The notes beneath the pieces are model-generated. The model searched no databases and was not told where the DNA came from. It saw nothing but the letters and a program-made list of their open reading frames with translations. Positions 16,601 through 23,995 of a DNA stretch of 64,000 nucleotides are shown piece by piece. Source of the DNA: Candidatus Melainabacteria bacterium. GTDB lineage: Bacteria > Cyanobacteriota > Vampirovibrionia > Obscuribacterales > Obscuribacteraceae. The position numbers and the translations under genes are program-made. Location of the stretch: the NCBI GenBank assembly GCA_012965515.1, contig DTSE01000164.1, forward strand, positions 19,129 to 83,128, written 5' to 3'. Each line of letters starts with the position of its first letter. The stretch's first letter is position 1.

Positions 16601-17763
16601 TCAACAAACGTGCGCATTCTGGACAGAGCCAGTTCGAGTTTCTCGACACTGGTGGCATAAGAGCAGCGAATGTGACCATCTCCTCCAGCACCGAAAGCGG
16701 TGCCGGGTACGACGGCAACGCGCTCCTCTAGAAGTAGTCTTTCTGCAAACTGCTCAGCTGTCAAACCTGTCGATTCAATCGATGGAAACGCATAAAATGC
16801 ACCAAGCGGCATGTGGCATGTGAGGCCAAGCCTGTTCAATCCATCAACAATCAGTCTTCGTCTTTGTCTGTAGTGTGAGACCATCTCTTCCACTTCTTTT
16901 TCCGCGTGCTTTAGCGCTTCAACGGCTGCTATTTGTCCAGTAATTGGTGCGCAAAGCATCGTGTAAGAGTGGATCTTCATCATCATTTTGAGAATATGCT
17001 CCGGCGCGCATGCGTATGCTATTCTCCAACCCGTCATCGCATGCGCTTTCGAAAATCCGTTCAATAGCACTGTAATTTCGCGCGCTCCTGGCACGGATGC
17101 AACGCAGGTGTGAATTCCCTCGTAAGTCAGACGATCGTAAATTTCATCAGAGACTACATATAGTCCTCGCTCGCGCGCGAAGTTGATAATTTCGATAATT
17201 TGTTCTCGGCTGAGAACAGCGCCAGTCGGATTGGATGGATAACCCAGAAGAATTGCCTTGGTGCGCTCAGTACAAGCGGCTTTCAATTGTTCTGCGGTAA
17301 CTGCGAATTTTGCATCAGAGCGAGTTTCTACTCCAACAGGAACGCCGCCGGCAAGCGAAACACAAGGTCTATAAGAGACATAACAAGGTTCTGGAATCAA
17401 AACTTCGTCGCCTGGATTGAGCAGGACACGCATAGCCAGATCGAGTCCTTCTGAAACACCGACGGTGACCAGGATTTCTGCTTCCGGACTGTAATCGACT
17501 TTGTATCGCTTATTGAGATATCGCGCTATTTCCCTGCGCAATTCCAGCAAACCATAATTCGATGTGTAAGTGGTTTGTCCTCTCTCAAGCGAGTAAATTG
17601 CAGCCTCGCGCACTGACCACGGAGTTACAAAGTCAGGCTCACCAACACCAAGCGACACCACATCCTGCATCGAGGCTGCAATGTCGAAGAATCTCCTGAT
17701 TCCAGAGAAGGGAACGTCGAGAGCTGTTTTAGACAACGGTTTGAGCGAAAGACTCTGGCTCAT
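16588..17763 (-). CDS. Class I pyridoxal-phosphate aminotransferase
   Basis: The 391-residue product is a fold-type I aminotransferase of the aspartate/aromatic group. PLP contacts are visible: the Schiff-base lysine K239 in GFSKAHAMTGWR, N178 in YPSNPTG, D206/Y209 in SDEIYD, and the substrate-carboxylate arginine in IRCSYATS near the end. SLGVGEPDF near residue 38 is typical. It starts seven bases after the Lrp/AsnC gene on the same strand, so the two form an operon and the regulator probably senses an amino acid handled by this enzyme. The substrate (aromatic, alanine or aspartate) cannot be fixed by eye. Confidence 0.92.
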   Translation of the reverse strand: MSQSLSLKPLSKTALDVPFSGIRRFFDIAASMQDVVSLGVGEPDFVTPWSVREAAIYSLERGQTTYTSNYGLLELRREIARYLNKRYKVDYSPEAEILVTVGVSEGLDLAMRVLLNPGDEVLIPEPCYVSYRPCVSLAGGVPVGVETRSDAKFAVTAEQLKAACTERTKAILLGYPSNPTGAVLSREQIIEIINFARERGLYVVSDEIYDRLTYEGIHTCVASVPGAREITVLLNGFSKAHAMTGWRIAYACAPEHILKMMMKIHSYTMLCAPITGQIAAVEALKHAEKEVEEMVSHYRQRRRLIVDGLNRLGLTCHMPLGAFYAFPSIESTGLTAEQFAERLLLEERVAVVPGTAFGAGGDGHIRCSYATSVEKLELALSRMRTFVEKLR

Positions 17764-17770
17764 GTATCAC

Positions 17771-18265
17771 CTAGGGCGAAACTACAAGTCTTTGATCTTG
17801 TTCTGATTCAAAAAACAGTGCGCCGTCTTCTTTGTATCTCTTCAACAGGAAGTGAGACGTCGTACCTGTTACACCATCAATAGTGGCAAGTTTCTCTGCC
17901 ACAAAAGTTGCCAGCTCACGCAAGTTCGGTGCCTCGACGACAACTCGCAAATCGCTGCCGCCCGATACCAACCACACACTCTGTACCTGTGCAAAACGCG
18001 CGATTCGGCATGCTACTGCATCGAATCCGACATCGCGAGCGGGAGTTACTTTCACATCGATGAAGGCAACTACTTTTTCGCAGCCGGTTTTTTCCCAATC
18101 GATGACCGTGTGGTAGGTCTTAATGACGCCCCGCTGCTCATAATCACGAACAGCATCTTTCACTTCTTCCACGGAGCGACCTGTCATTTTGGCGATCGTG
18201 TCTGAAGGTGTGCGCGCATCCCTTGCGAGGATGGTCAATATCTCGTCCGGAACTTCGTTTGACAT
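17771..18265 (-). CDS. Lrp/AsnC-family transcriptional regulator
   Basis: The 164-residue protein has an N-terminal helix-turn-helix (ILARDARTPSDTIAKMTGRS ... YEQRGVIKTY) and a C-terminal RAM/ACT-like ligand-binding domain (KVVAFIDVKVTPA, VQSVWLVSGGSDLRVVVEA). Such proteins form octamers and respond to amino acids. It is first in a two-gene operon with the class I aminotransferase and probably controls its own promoter in the 156-base gap towards DUF488. No strong ribosome site is seen before the ATG; the start agrees with family length. Confidence 0.9.
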   Translation of the reverse strand: MSNEVPDEILTILARDARTPSDTIAKMTGRSVEEVKDAVRDYEQRGVIKTYHTVIDWEKTGCEKVVAFIDVKVTPARDVGFDAVACRIARFAQVQSVWLVSGGSDLRVVVEAPNLRELATFVAEKLATIDGVTGTTSHFLLKRYKEDGALFFESEQDQRLVVSP

Positions 18266-18421
18266 GCGGGAAGTCTACCATAAGGCTGACTCCTGTTGGG
18301 AAACAACGTCTATTGGACTGACGAAGAGCGAAGGTTGTGGAGAGCTTGGTAGAATCATTAGAACGTCAAGCCGAAACGACCGGTTTCGGGCACTTCTCCC
18401 CGGTCCTAGCAGGGCAATGCT

Positions 18422-19033
18422 GTGGAAAACGAAGAAGATAAGATTAGTGAAACCGCCTCACCAGGCGAGGTTTACACCATTGGTCATTCAAACCATCCAA
18501 TTGAGGCCTTCTTATGGCTTCTTGAGAGGTATGAGATTGAGGTGTTGGTTGACGTTCGCACCAATCCATTTTCACGTTTTTCCAGGCAGTTTAGCCATGG
18601 ACCACTGAAAAACTCAATTCAAAATGCGGGTCTCAGGTACCTGCACCTGGGTAAAGAGTTGGGCGGGAAGCCAAAGGAGCCCGAATTCTACGATCTGGAA
18701 GGACATGTTGATTATGGTCGAATCGCGCAGTCGCAACGGTTCGCTGAAGGGCTTGAAAGATTAGTCTCCGGATGCCGCAAGTATCGAGTTGCGATTATGT
18801 GTGCAGAGGAAAATCCGTCGGATTGCCATAGAAGACGCTTGATAGGTCCGGCTCTTGCTCAACGTGGTATAGAAGAGAAGCATATTCGCGGCAATGGCGA
18901 ACTACATTTGGAAAGTGAGCTCAAGCTGGATGAGAAGAACCTCTCCGATGAATATGAGCAATTGACGCTGTTTTCACAGCCTGCCCCCCAAAAGCCATGG
19001 CGGTCTTCGCGTCCCGCTAAGGGCAGGCCATAA
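18422..19033 (+). CDS. DUF488 family protein
   Basis: GTG start with AGGG about 8 bases upstream; 203 residues. It has the DUF488 signature: VYTIGHSNHPIEAF at 18-30, LVDVRTNPFSRF, LRYLHLGKELGGKP, and the conserved CAEENPSDCHRR with C127, C135 and H136. The family is widespread and of unknown biochemical function. The next gene, DUF5131, starts 16 bases downstream, so they are co-transcribed. The tail after residue 170 is polar and unconserved. Confidence 0.9.
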   Translation: MENEEDKISETASPGEVYTIGHSNHPIEAFLWLLERYEIEVLVDVRTNPFSRFSRQFSHGPLKNSIQNAGLRYLHLGKELGGKPKEPEFYDLEGHVDYGRIAQSQRFAEGLERLVSGCRKYRVAIMCAEENPSDCHRRRLIGPALAQRGIEEKHIRGNGELHLESELKLDEKNLSDEYEQLTLFSQPAPQKPWRSSRPAKGRP

Positions 19034-19049
19034 CCACAGAAGGAATCCG

Positions 19050-19766
19050 ATGTCCGTTACTTCTGAAATCGAGTGGACCGACGCGACGTGGAACCCTGTA
19101 ACGGGTTGCACAAAAATTAGCCCGGGGTGTGCAAACTGCTATGCCGAGACGTTTGCTGAACGCTTTCGCGGCGTTCCCAATCACCCCTATGAGCAGGGAT
19201 TTGATTTGCGCATCTGGCCGGATCGACTTGTGCTGCCACTTACATGGAAGAAGCCCAAGCGCATTTTCGTGAACTCGATGAGCGACTTGTTCCACAAAGA
19301 TGTTCCGTTTGAGTACGTGAAACAGGTATTCGAGGTGATGAGAAAGGCTCATTGGCACCAATTTCAAATTCTTACCAAGCGGCACGACCGGCTTTTGGAA
19401 CTCGACCCTGAGCTGGGATGGGCTCCTAATATTTGGATGGGAGTGAGCGTTGAAAGTGCAGACTATGTTCACCGAGTCGACTTCTTGCGCAAAACCGGCG
19501 CTGCTATCAAGTTTTTATCGGTGGAGCCGCTGCTCGGACCAATTGAAAATCTGAATTTGGAAGGTATTGATTGGGTGATCGTCGGCGGAGAGTCAGGGCG
19601 TCGCGTCCGAGCGCTACAGCCTGAATGGGTGGGGCTAATCCGCGATCAATGCCAGGCAGCTGGTGTGGCATTCTTCTTCAAACAATGGGGCGGACATAAT
19701 AAGAAGAAGGCGGGCAGAATATTTGAAGGACGGACTTGGGATGATTTGCCGAGTGGCACTCGATGA
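19050..19766 (+). CDS. DUF5131 / phage Gp37-Gp68-like three-Cys protein
   Basis: The 238-residue product opens with IEWTDATWNPVTGC and a three-cysteine motif C20-x6-C27-x2-C30 followed by Tyr-Ala-Glu. The rest (FVNSMSDLFH, FQILTKRHDRL, NIWMGVSVES, KFLSVEPLLGPI, WVIVGGESG, FFFKQWGG) is a TIM-barrel-like sequence related to radical-SAM enzymes such as spore photoproduct lyase. The three Cys could hold an iron-sulfur cluster. Known as the 'three-Cys-motif' family, originally seen in phage genes. No phage genes are near. It is paired with DUF488, suggesting a common role in nucleic-acid repair or modification; that is inference. Confidence 0.9.
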   Translation: MSVTSEIEWTDATWNPVTGCTKISPGCANCYAETFAERFRGVPNHPYEQGFDLRIWPDRLVLPLTWKKPKRIFVNSMSDLFHKDVPFEYVKQVFEVMRKAHWHQFQILTKRHDRLLELDPELGWAPNIWMGVSVESADYVHRVDFLRKTGAAIKFLSVEPLLGPIENLNLEGIDWVIVGGESGRRVRALQPEWVGLIRDQCQAAGVAFFFKQWGGHNKKKAGRIFEGRTWDDLPSGTR

Positions 19767-19814
19767 TATGCTTTACGGTCGGCGTCTCGTTGTGGACCTT
19801 TGAGGAGAGACTTT

Positions 19815-20354
19815 ATGCGCAAGCCACAAGCAAAAACCAGATTGGCAATGCTGGCCGGGACTCTGATTTTGGGTATTCTTCAGAACTCTTCAGCTGTGAT
19901 GGCAAAGGAGAAGGAGAATACTGGTGCTACTTTGCCGACGCCGTCTACCGTAAAGGCCGGTTCTACATATCCAAAAGCAGATGCAAGTCCGGAAGAGTTG
20001 GAAAGACGCTCACTGGAAATTGATGAGAAGCGTAGAGATCTTGATCGGGAGCGACGTGCGCTTGAAGAGAGACGTCTCAATTTGCAGGAGCCATTGCAGA
20101 AGATCGATGAGGTCAGGTACAAACTTCAGGAAGAAAGATTGAACTTGGACAAGCAAAGATCTGAATTGGATCGCTTGCGTGCAGAACTTGATGAGAAGTG
20201 GAGGCAAACTGATTTCCAACGTTTGCCCTTGGATAAGCAACGTCTGGAAATTGATGTTGCCGGGCGAAAGCTTGAGTTACAGAGATTAGAGCTGGATCGT
20301 CAGCGTGTCGCGGTCGAGGAGCAAAGACGTCATTTGAGAGAAAAGCAGCAGTAA
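19815..20354 (+). CDS. Secreted/periplasmic coiled-coil protein
   Basis: ATG at 19815 has GAGGAG upstream; the frame from 19800 is rejected. 179 residues: signal peptide 1-30 (LAMLAGTLILGIL ... SAVMA|K), a Thr/Pro linker, then about 120 residues of almost unbroken Arg/Glu/Leu/Asp heptads (LEIDEKRRDLDRERRALEE, LNLDKQRSELDRLRAELDE). This predicts one long coiled coil without a globular domain. Not recognised as a family. It may act as a spacer or scaffold in the envelope. Transcribed after DUF5131 but with a 48-base gap and its own ribosome site. Confidence 0.8.
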   Translation: MRKPQAKTRLAMLAGTLILGILQNSSAVMAKEKENTGATLPTPSTVKAGSTYPKADASPEELERRSLEIDEKRRDLDRERRALEERRLNLQEPLQKIDEVRYKLQEERLNLDKQRSELDRLRAELDEKWRQTDFQRLPLDKQRLEIDVAGRKLELQRLELDRQRVAVEEQRRHLREKQQ

Positions 20355-20378
20355 ACGACCGGCAGTCCCAGTGAAAGT

Positions 20379-20393
20379 GCGCATGCAATGCGC
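20379..20393. repeat. Palindromic repeat GCGCATGCAATGCGC
   Basis: A 15-base hairpin (six pairs, loop of three) identical to 47222-47236. It lies in the 90-base gap between two convergent genes, where it could help end transcription, though no T-run follows. Confidence 0.5.
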
Positions 20394-20444
20394 TGCGTCA
20401 AAAATGTGTGTTTGCAACGCGCTCCACGCCTTACAGAGCAGCAA

Positions 20445-21029
20445 TCAAATCGGTGGGCTATTCCAGATCTTGATCGCTGGGGTTTCTCTCTCGTGCGAGA
20501 GGACTGAAATAGTGCTTGTGTCGAGCATGAAGTGTTTGCCTTCCTGCGGCGACAGCCTGAGCCATGTCGCAGTGAGAATTCGGAGAATATGCCCGTGAGC
20601 GAAAACGGCAACTTTACCGCCGATACCGTTGGCGGTGTCAATCACATTCCGGCAGCGCTTTGCAGCGTCGTCTAATGTTTCTCCATCCGGACACGGATGA
20701 GTCCACACCGTCCATCCTGGAACTTCTTGACGAATTTTGTCTGTTGTTAGCCCTTCATATTTTCCATAGTGGAATTCGGACAGATCTGCGCAAATTCTCG
20801 GTTCTTTCATACCGGCGAGTTCCGCTGTTTCCCGGGCCCTTGAAAGAGGACTGACCAAGACTGCAGAGAAGTCAATGTGACTCACGGCGTGGCGCAGCGC
20901 TCTCGCCTGGTCGCGTCCCACCTCTGTAAGTGGGATATCGGTGCGTCCTGTATGCTGCCCCAGCCGCGCCCACTCGGTCTGTCCATGGCGGAAGATGTAG
21001 AGTGTTACAGGCTTTGACGAATTGTTCAT
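20445..21029 (-). CDS. Histidine phosphatase family protein
   Basis: The 194-residue product belongs to branch 1 of the histidine phosphatase superfamily. The phosphorylated His is H15 in FRHGQTEW; SPLSRARETAE supplies the second arginine, FHYGKYEG the acidic residue and VAVFAHGHILR the second His. Substrates in the family range from phosphoglycerate to small phospho-metabolites; the short length points to a phosphatase rather than a glycolytic mutase. A second paralogue lies at 38.4-39.0 kb. It is divergent from trhO. Confidence 0.9.
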   Translation of the reverse strand: MNNSSKPVTLYIFRHGQTEWARLGQHTGRTDIPLTEVGRDQARALRHAVSHIDFSAVLVSPLSRARETAELAGMKEPRICADLSEFHYGKYEGLTTDKIRQEVPGWTVWTHPCPDGETLDDAAKRCRNVIDTANGIGGKVAVFAHGHILRILTATWLRLSPQEGKHFMLDTSTISVLSHERETPAIKIWNSPPI

Positions 21030-21115
21030 GGGGCTCCAGTGGGCAAAAAGCCCGCACTGTTATGTTCTATGAAACTCGACGGCTAGTTTACTATGCTAAA
21101 TGGGCTGTAGAATAA

Positions 21116-21916
21116 GTGGCTATGCAAATAGTCAATATTGCTGCGTATAAGTTCGTCGGCATTCCCGAACCGGCCAAGTGGCAGCCTGTAATTAAGGACC
21201 GTTGCGTTGCTCTTCATTTGAAGGGCACTGTTTTGCTTGCCACGGAAGGAATCAATCTCTTCCTGGCTGGCAGTCGTGATGCGATCGATCAGTTCTTGAG
21301 CTTTTTGCAAACTGACGAGTTTTTTGGTGGACGCTTCACTGAACTGGACGTCAAGGAAAGTTTTTCTGTCAGTCAACCGTTTCGAAAAATGGTGGTTCGC
21401 ATTGCTGCGGAAATAATAACAATGCGGCATCCAATGATTCAACCGGAAGCAAGCCGAGCACCTCATGTCGATGCTGTCACACTGAAAAGGTGGCTCGACC
21501 AGGGCCGTGACGATGAAGGACGAGAGATATTGCTTCTTGATACTCGTAACGACTTTGAAGTGGAGATGGGGACATTTGAAAACGCACTAGATCTTCACAT
21601 AGAAAAGTTTAGCGACTTTCCCGATGCCATATCTACAACCATGGATAAGGCAGACAACTCATTGAATGACAAAACAATTGTTTCCTTTTGCACCGGCGGT
21701 ATTCGTTGTGAGAAGGCTGCACTGTATTTGCAGGAAAAAGGCCATCCGAAGGTCTTGCAACTTGATGGCGGAATCCTGAAGTATTTCGAAGAAGTTGGCG
21801 GCGCGCACTGGCAGGGTGAGTGTTTCGTGTTCGATGAGCGTGTTTCGCTCGATCCAGGTTTAAAAGCGAGTGGGAAAACTCTTGCCGATCGCCGCGAAAA
21901 GAAAGCAAAAGAATAG
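21116..21916 (+). CDS. trhO: tRNA uridine 34 hydroxylase, rhodanese-like (TrhO/YceA)
   Basis: 266 residues from GTG 21116 (ATG at 21122 is an equal alternative). An N-terminal acylphosphatase-like domain (CVALHLKGTVLLATEGINLFLAG) is followed by a rhodanese domain with the catalytic Cys in SFCTGGIRCEKAA (C192, second Cys C198) and LLLDTRNDFEVEMGTF. This architecture is that of TrhO, which hydroxylates uridine at the wobble position of tRNA as a step to cmo5U/mo5U. The last 15 residues are Lys-rich. A secreted NTF2-like gene starts 13 bases downstream. Confidence 0.92.
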   Translation: MAMQIVNIAAYKFVGIPEPAKWQPVIKDRCVALHLKGTVLLATEGINLFLAGSRDAIDQFLSFLQTDEFFGGRFTELDVKESFSVSQPFRKMVVRIAAEIITMRHPMIQPEASRAPHVDAVTLKRWLDQGRDDEGREILLLDTRNDFEVEMGTFENALDLHIEKFSDFPDAISTTMDKADNSLNDKTIVSFCTGGIRCEKAALYLQEKGHPKVLQLDGGILKYFEEVGGAHWQGECFVFDERVSLDPGLKASGKTLADRREKKAKE

Positions 21917-21929
21917 GAGTGGTTTTGAG

Positions 21930-22433
21930 ATGCTTCGGATGTTTTGCCTCTTGTTTGCACTGGGATTGTTTCTTCCAGCGCGACTTTTGATGGTTCCCGC
22001 TTGCGCAAAAGAGAATGAAGTTAAGTCTCCGGCACTAACGGTCGGTGAGCGGAGTACCTCCAAGTTTGCAAAGGAAATTGCTGCTCTTGTTTCCAGGCAA
22101 GAACAAGCTTGGAACAAAGGTGATTTGGATGCTTTTCTCGGCGAGTATTTAAAGTCCGCTCAAGTCACTTATGTCTCTAACGGATCAGTGAAGCGAGGAT
22201 ATGATGCTATAAGAGAGCACTATCTCAAACGCTACGGAAACAGCAAATCTTCAATGGGCGCATTGAGACTTTCCGATTTAGAAATCAGCGACATCGGTGA
22301 TAAGCACGTCCTTTGTATAGGAAAGTTCACCGTTATACATCACGCACATGTGCCAATCTATGGCAGATTCAGTCTCATTTTTGTGAAGAGCAAAGGTGCT
22401 TGGAAAATTATGTACGATCACAGTTCTCAGTGA
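21930..22433 (+). CDS. Secreted SnoaL/DUF4440-like (NTF2-fold) protein
   Basis: ATG at 21930 with AGGAG upstream gives 167 residues. The first 25 form a signal peptide (MLRMFCLLFALGLFLPARLL); a Cys follows in VPACAK, so it might be a lipoprotein, but the lipobox is weak. The mature part, IAALVSRQEQAWNKGDLDAF ... VTYVSNGSVKRGYDAIREHY ... GRFSLIFVKSKGAWKIMYDH, is a classic NTF2-like fold of the SnoaL/DUF4440 type. These bind or convert small molecules; this one's ligand is unknown. It probably shares a transcript with trhO and ends one base before the convergent MprF-like gene. Confidence 0.82.
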   Translation: MLRMFCLLFALGLFLPARLLMVPACAKENEVKSPALTVGERSTSKFAKEIAALVSRQEQAWNKGDLDAFLGEYLKSAQVTYVSNGSVKRGYDAIREHYLKRYGNSKSSMGALRLSDLEISDIGDKHVLCIGKFTVIHHAHVPIYGRFSLIFVKSKGAWKIMYDHSSQ

Positions 22434-22434
22434 G

Positions 22435-23682
22435 TTAGTGCTTTTCTTGAGAAGCAGTTTGTTCTACTGCTTCTGCGTTTTTCTTGCACAGTGCTGAGCG
22501 GAATAGTTCAATCGTTGATCTTTTGATGTGATTGATCGTTTGCTGCAGTGGATTGAGACCCAAGACGCGATATACGTCGTAAAGTCTGATCAGAAAGAAG
22601 CGCGTTTTCATCGCGCAATAGACTTTGTCTTCTCGTGCACCTTCCAATTCCGGTCGGTACTTGAGCTTGTGACGCGCCAAGTTCTTGAAGTTGTAGAGGA
22701 AATTCGCTCTTTCGAATGCGTACTTGAAGTGCGCTTTCAGGAGTTTGCTGTGTTTGAATTCCTGCGAGTCATCAACTTTTGCCAGCGGTGAAAGTCCAAG
22801 CGAGAGGTCTTTCTTGCCTTCTTGTTTGAACTTTTCGATTGCTTCCAAAATGATGAAATCAACAATGGAATATGTTCTCTCCAAATTGGTGCGCAAATGA
22901 TTAGCGATGTATCCGCTCACCTTTCCATCTTCGTACATTGGATCGAATATCACGAAGCCGACAACCTCGTTGTCCTTTATGGCGACGAACTTTCTGACAT
23001 CTATTTCGTCGACGAATACGACTGGACGCACAATAAATTGCATCTCGTTGTCGCTGATCACTTTCTCTTTCATCCAGCCATCGCTGATTTTCTTGAAAGA
23101 CTTCAGCATGGCATCGTCTACGGTATCAATCTCAACAACCGTAAGATTGTCTTTCTTTGCACCGTTGCGAGCATTTCTCAACTGCTGTTTCTTGTTGCCC
23201 ACCAAATTGAACTTCTGAATCTCAATTACGGTTTCAACACCAAGTTCGTTCACCGTAAATCCCATTTCGTTCAGAATTTTGCCGGTGTCGTGCGAAATGT
23301 GCAGGAATACAGGATCATTCTTTTCTTTCATGAACTCTTGAATCAGAGCTTTCATGTTTTCCTTGCTGCAAATCGGATCTGCAAGCACGCAAACTGAGTT
23401 GGGACCGTCTCTCAATGGCGTGTACGCGATATAGCCAAGCTCAGGGTGCATGAAGTACTGCAAGCCCTTTTGCAGTGACGAGTAAGCAAGCGAGCCATAT
23501 CCATGCATCTGGAGCTTTTCAATGCGGAATTTTGCAGTCTCAGTGCTGTTTTTCACTGAACTCACAGCAGTTTGAAGCTTCTCTTGATTCGCCTTCATTG
23601 CTCTAAGGGTCATTCCAAGCTGACCCCTCGTGAACTTCAAGGTCGGTGGCGCGGATACTGCCGTTTTCTTTGTGTCGTTCAC
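22435..23682 (-). CDS. DUF2156 / phosphatidylglycerol lysyltransferase-like GNAT protein
   Basis: The 415-residue product resembles the soluble C-terminal domain of MprF (LPG synthase C): FRIEKLQMHGYGSLAYSSLQ, YFMHPELGYIAYTPL, LADPICSKENM, the tandem-GNAT core with LRNARNGAKKDN and FVAIKDNEVVGFVIFDPM, and DLSLGLSPLAKV. MprF transfers lysine or alanine from tRNA to phosphatidylglycerol and changes surface charge. There is no N-terminal flippase with TM helices here, so it is a stand-alone transferase-like domain. The acceptor may differ from lipid. Divergent from the WD40 gene. Confidence 0.82.
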   Translation of the reverse strand: MNDTKKTAVSAPPTLKFTRGQLGMTLRAMKANQEKLQTAVSSVKNSTETAKFRIEKLQMHGYGSLAYSSLQKGLQYFMHPELGYIAYTPLRDGPNSVCVLADPICSKENMKALIQEFMKEKNDPVFLHISHDTGKILNEMGFTVNELGVETVIEIQKFNLVGNKKQQLRNARNGAKKDNLTVVEIDTVDDAMLKSFKKISDGWMKEKVISDNEMQFIVRPVVFVDEIDVRKFVAIKDNEVVGFVIFDPMYEDGKVSGYIANHLRTNLERTYSIVDFIILEAIEKFKQEGKKDLSLGLSPLAKVDDSQEFKHSKLLKAHFKYAFERANFLYNFKNLARHKLKYRPELEGAREDKVYCAMKTRFFLIRLYDVYRVLGLNPLQQTINHIKRSTIELFRSALCKKNAEAVEQTASQEKH

Positions 23683-23995
23683 TTAACGAAACTCCCATTG
23701 CCGGATGCCCATTCGAACTAATGGAGTGACAGCCTGCGGATTACTCGGACAGAATCGTCCGGCGCCGCGCATGCTCGACGTTTATAACTGTAAGCCCCCT
23801 CACTACTATACAACAGGTGAGTGTCCGGATTGCCGCATATTGGCAATATCGACGGTTGCTAAGTGGCTGCGAGTAGGGGATTTGCGACCTTGTGCTTTGC
23901 AACCTCTGGGTCTTGTTCTGACCAGGCAGGGGGATTTTCGACTGTTTCGGAATACAATTAATGGATTCAGTTTCCGATGGCTTGCGTTCAATCTT
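23683..23995. other. Divergent intergenic region, 313 bases
   Basis: The WD40 frame stays open through this stretch, but translated residues are Cys/Arg-rich and unlike a protein start, and a signal peptide begins at 23996. I read it as promoter region for both neighbours; no clear -35/-10 pair was found. Confidence 0.4.

Noticed and set aside
18422..19766. Possible prophage, because DUF5131 was first seen in phage genes
   Set aside because: No integrase, structural or lysis genes and no attachment repeats are near; base composition does not change.
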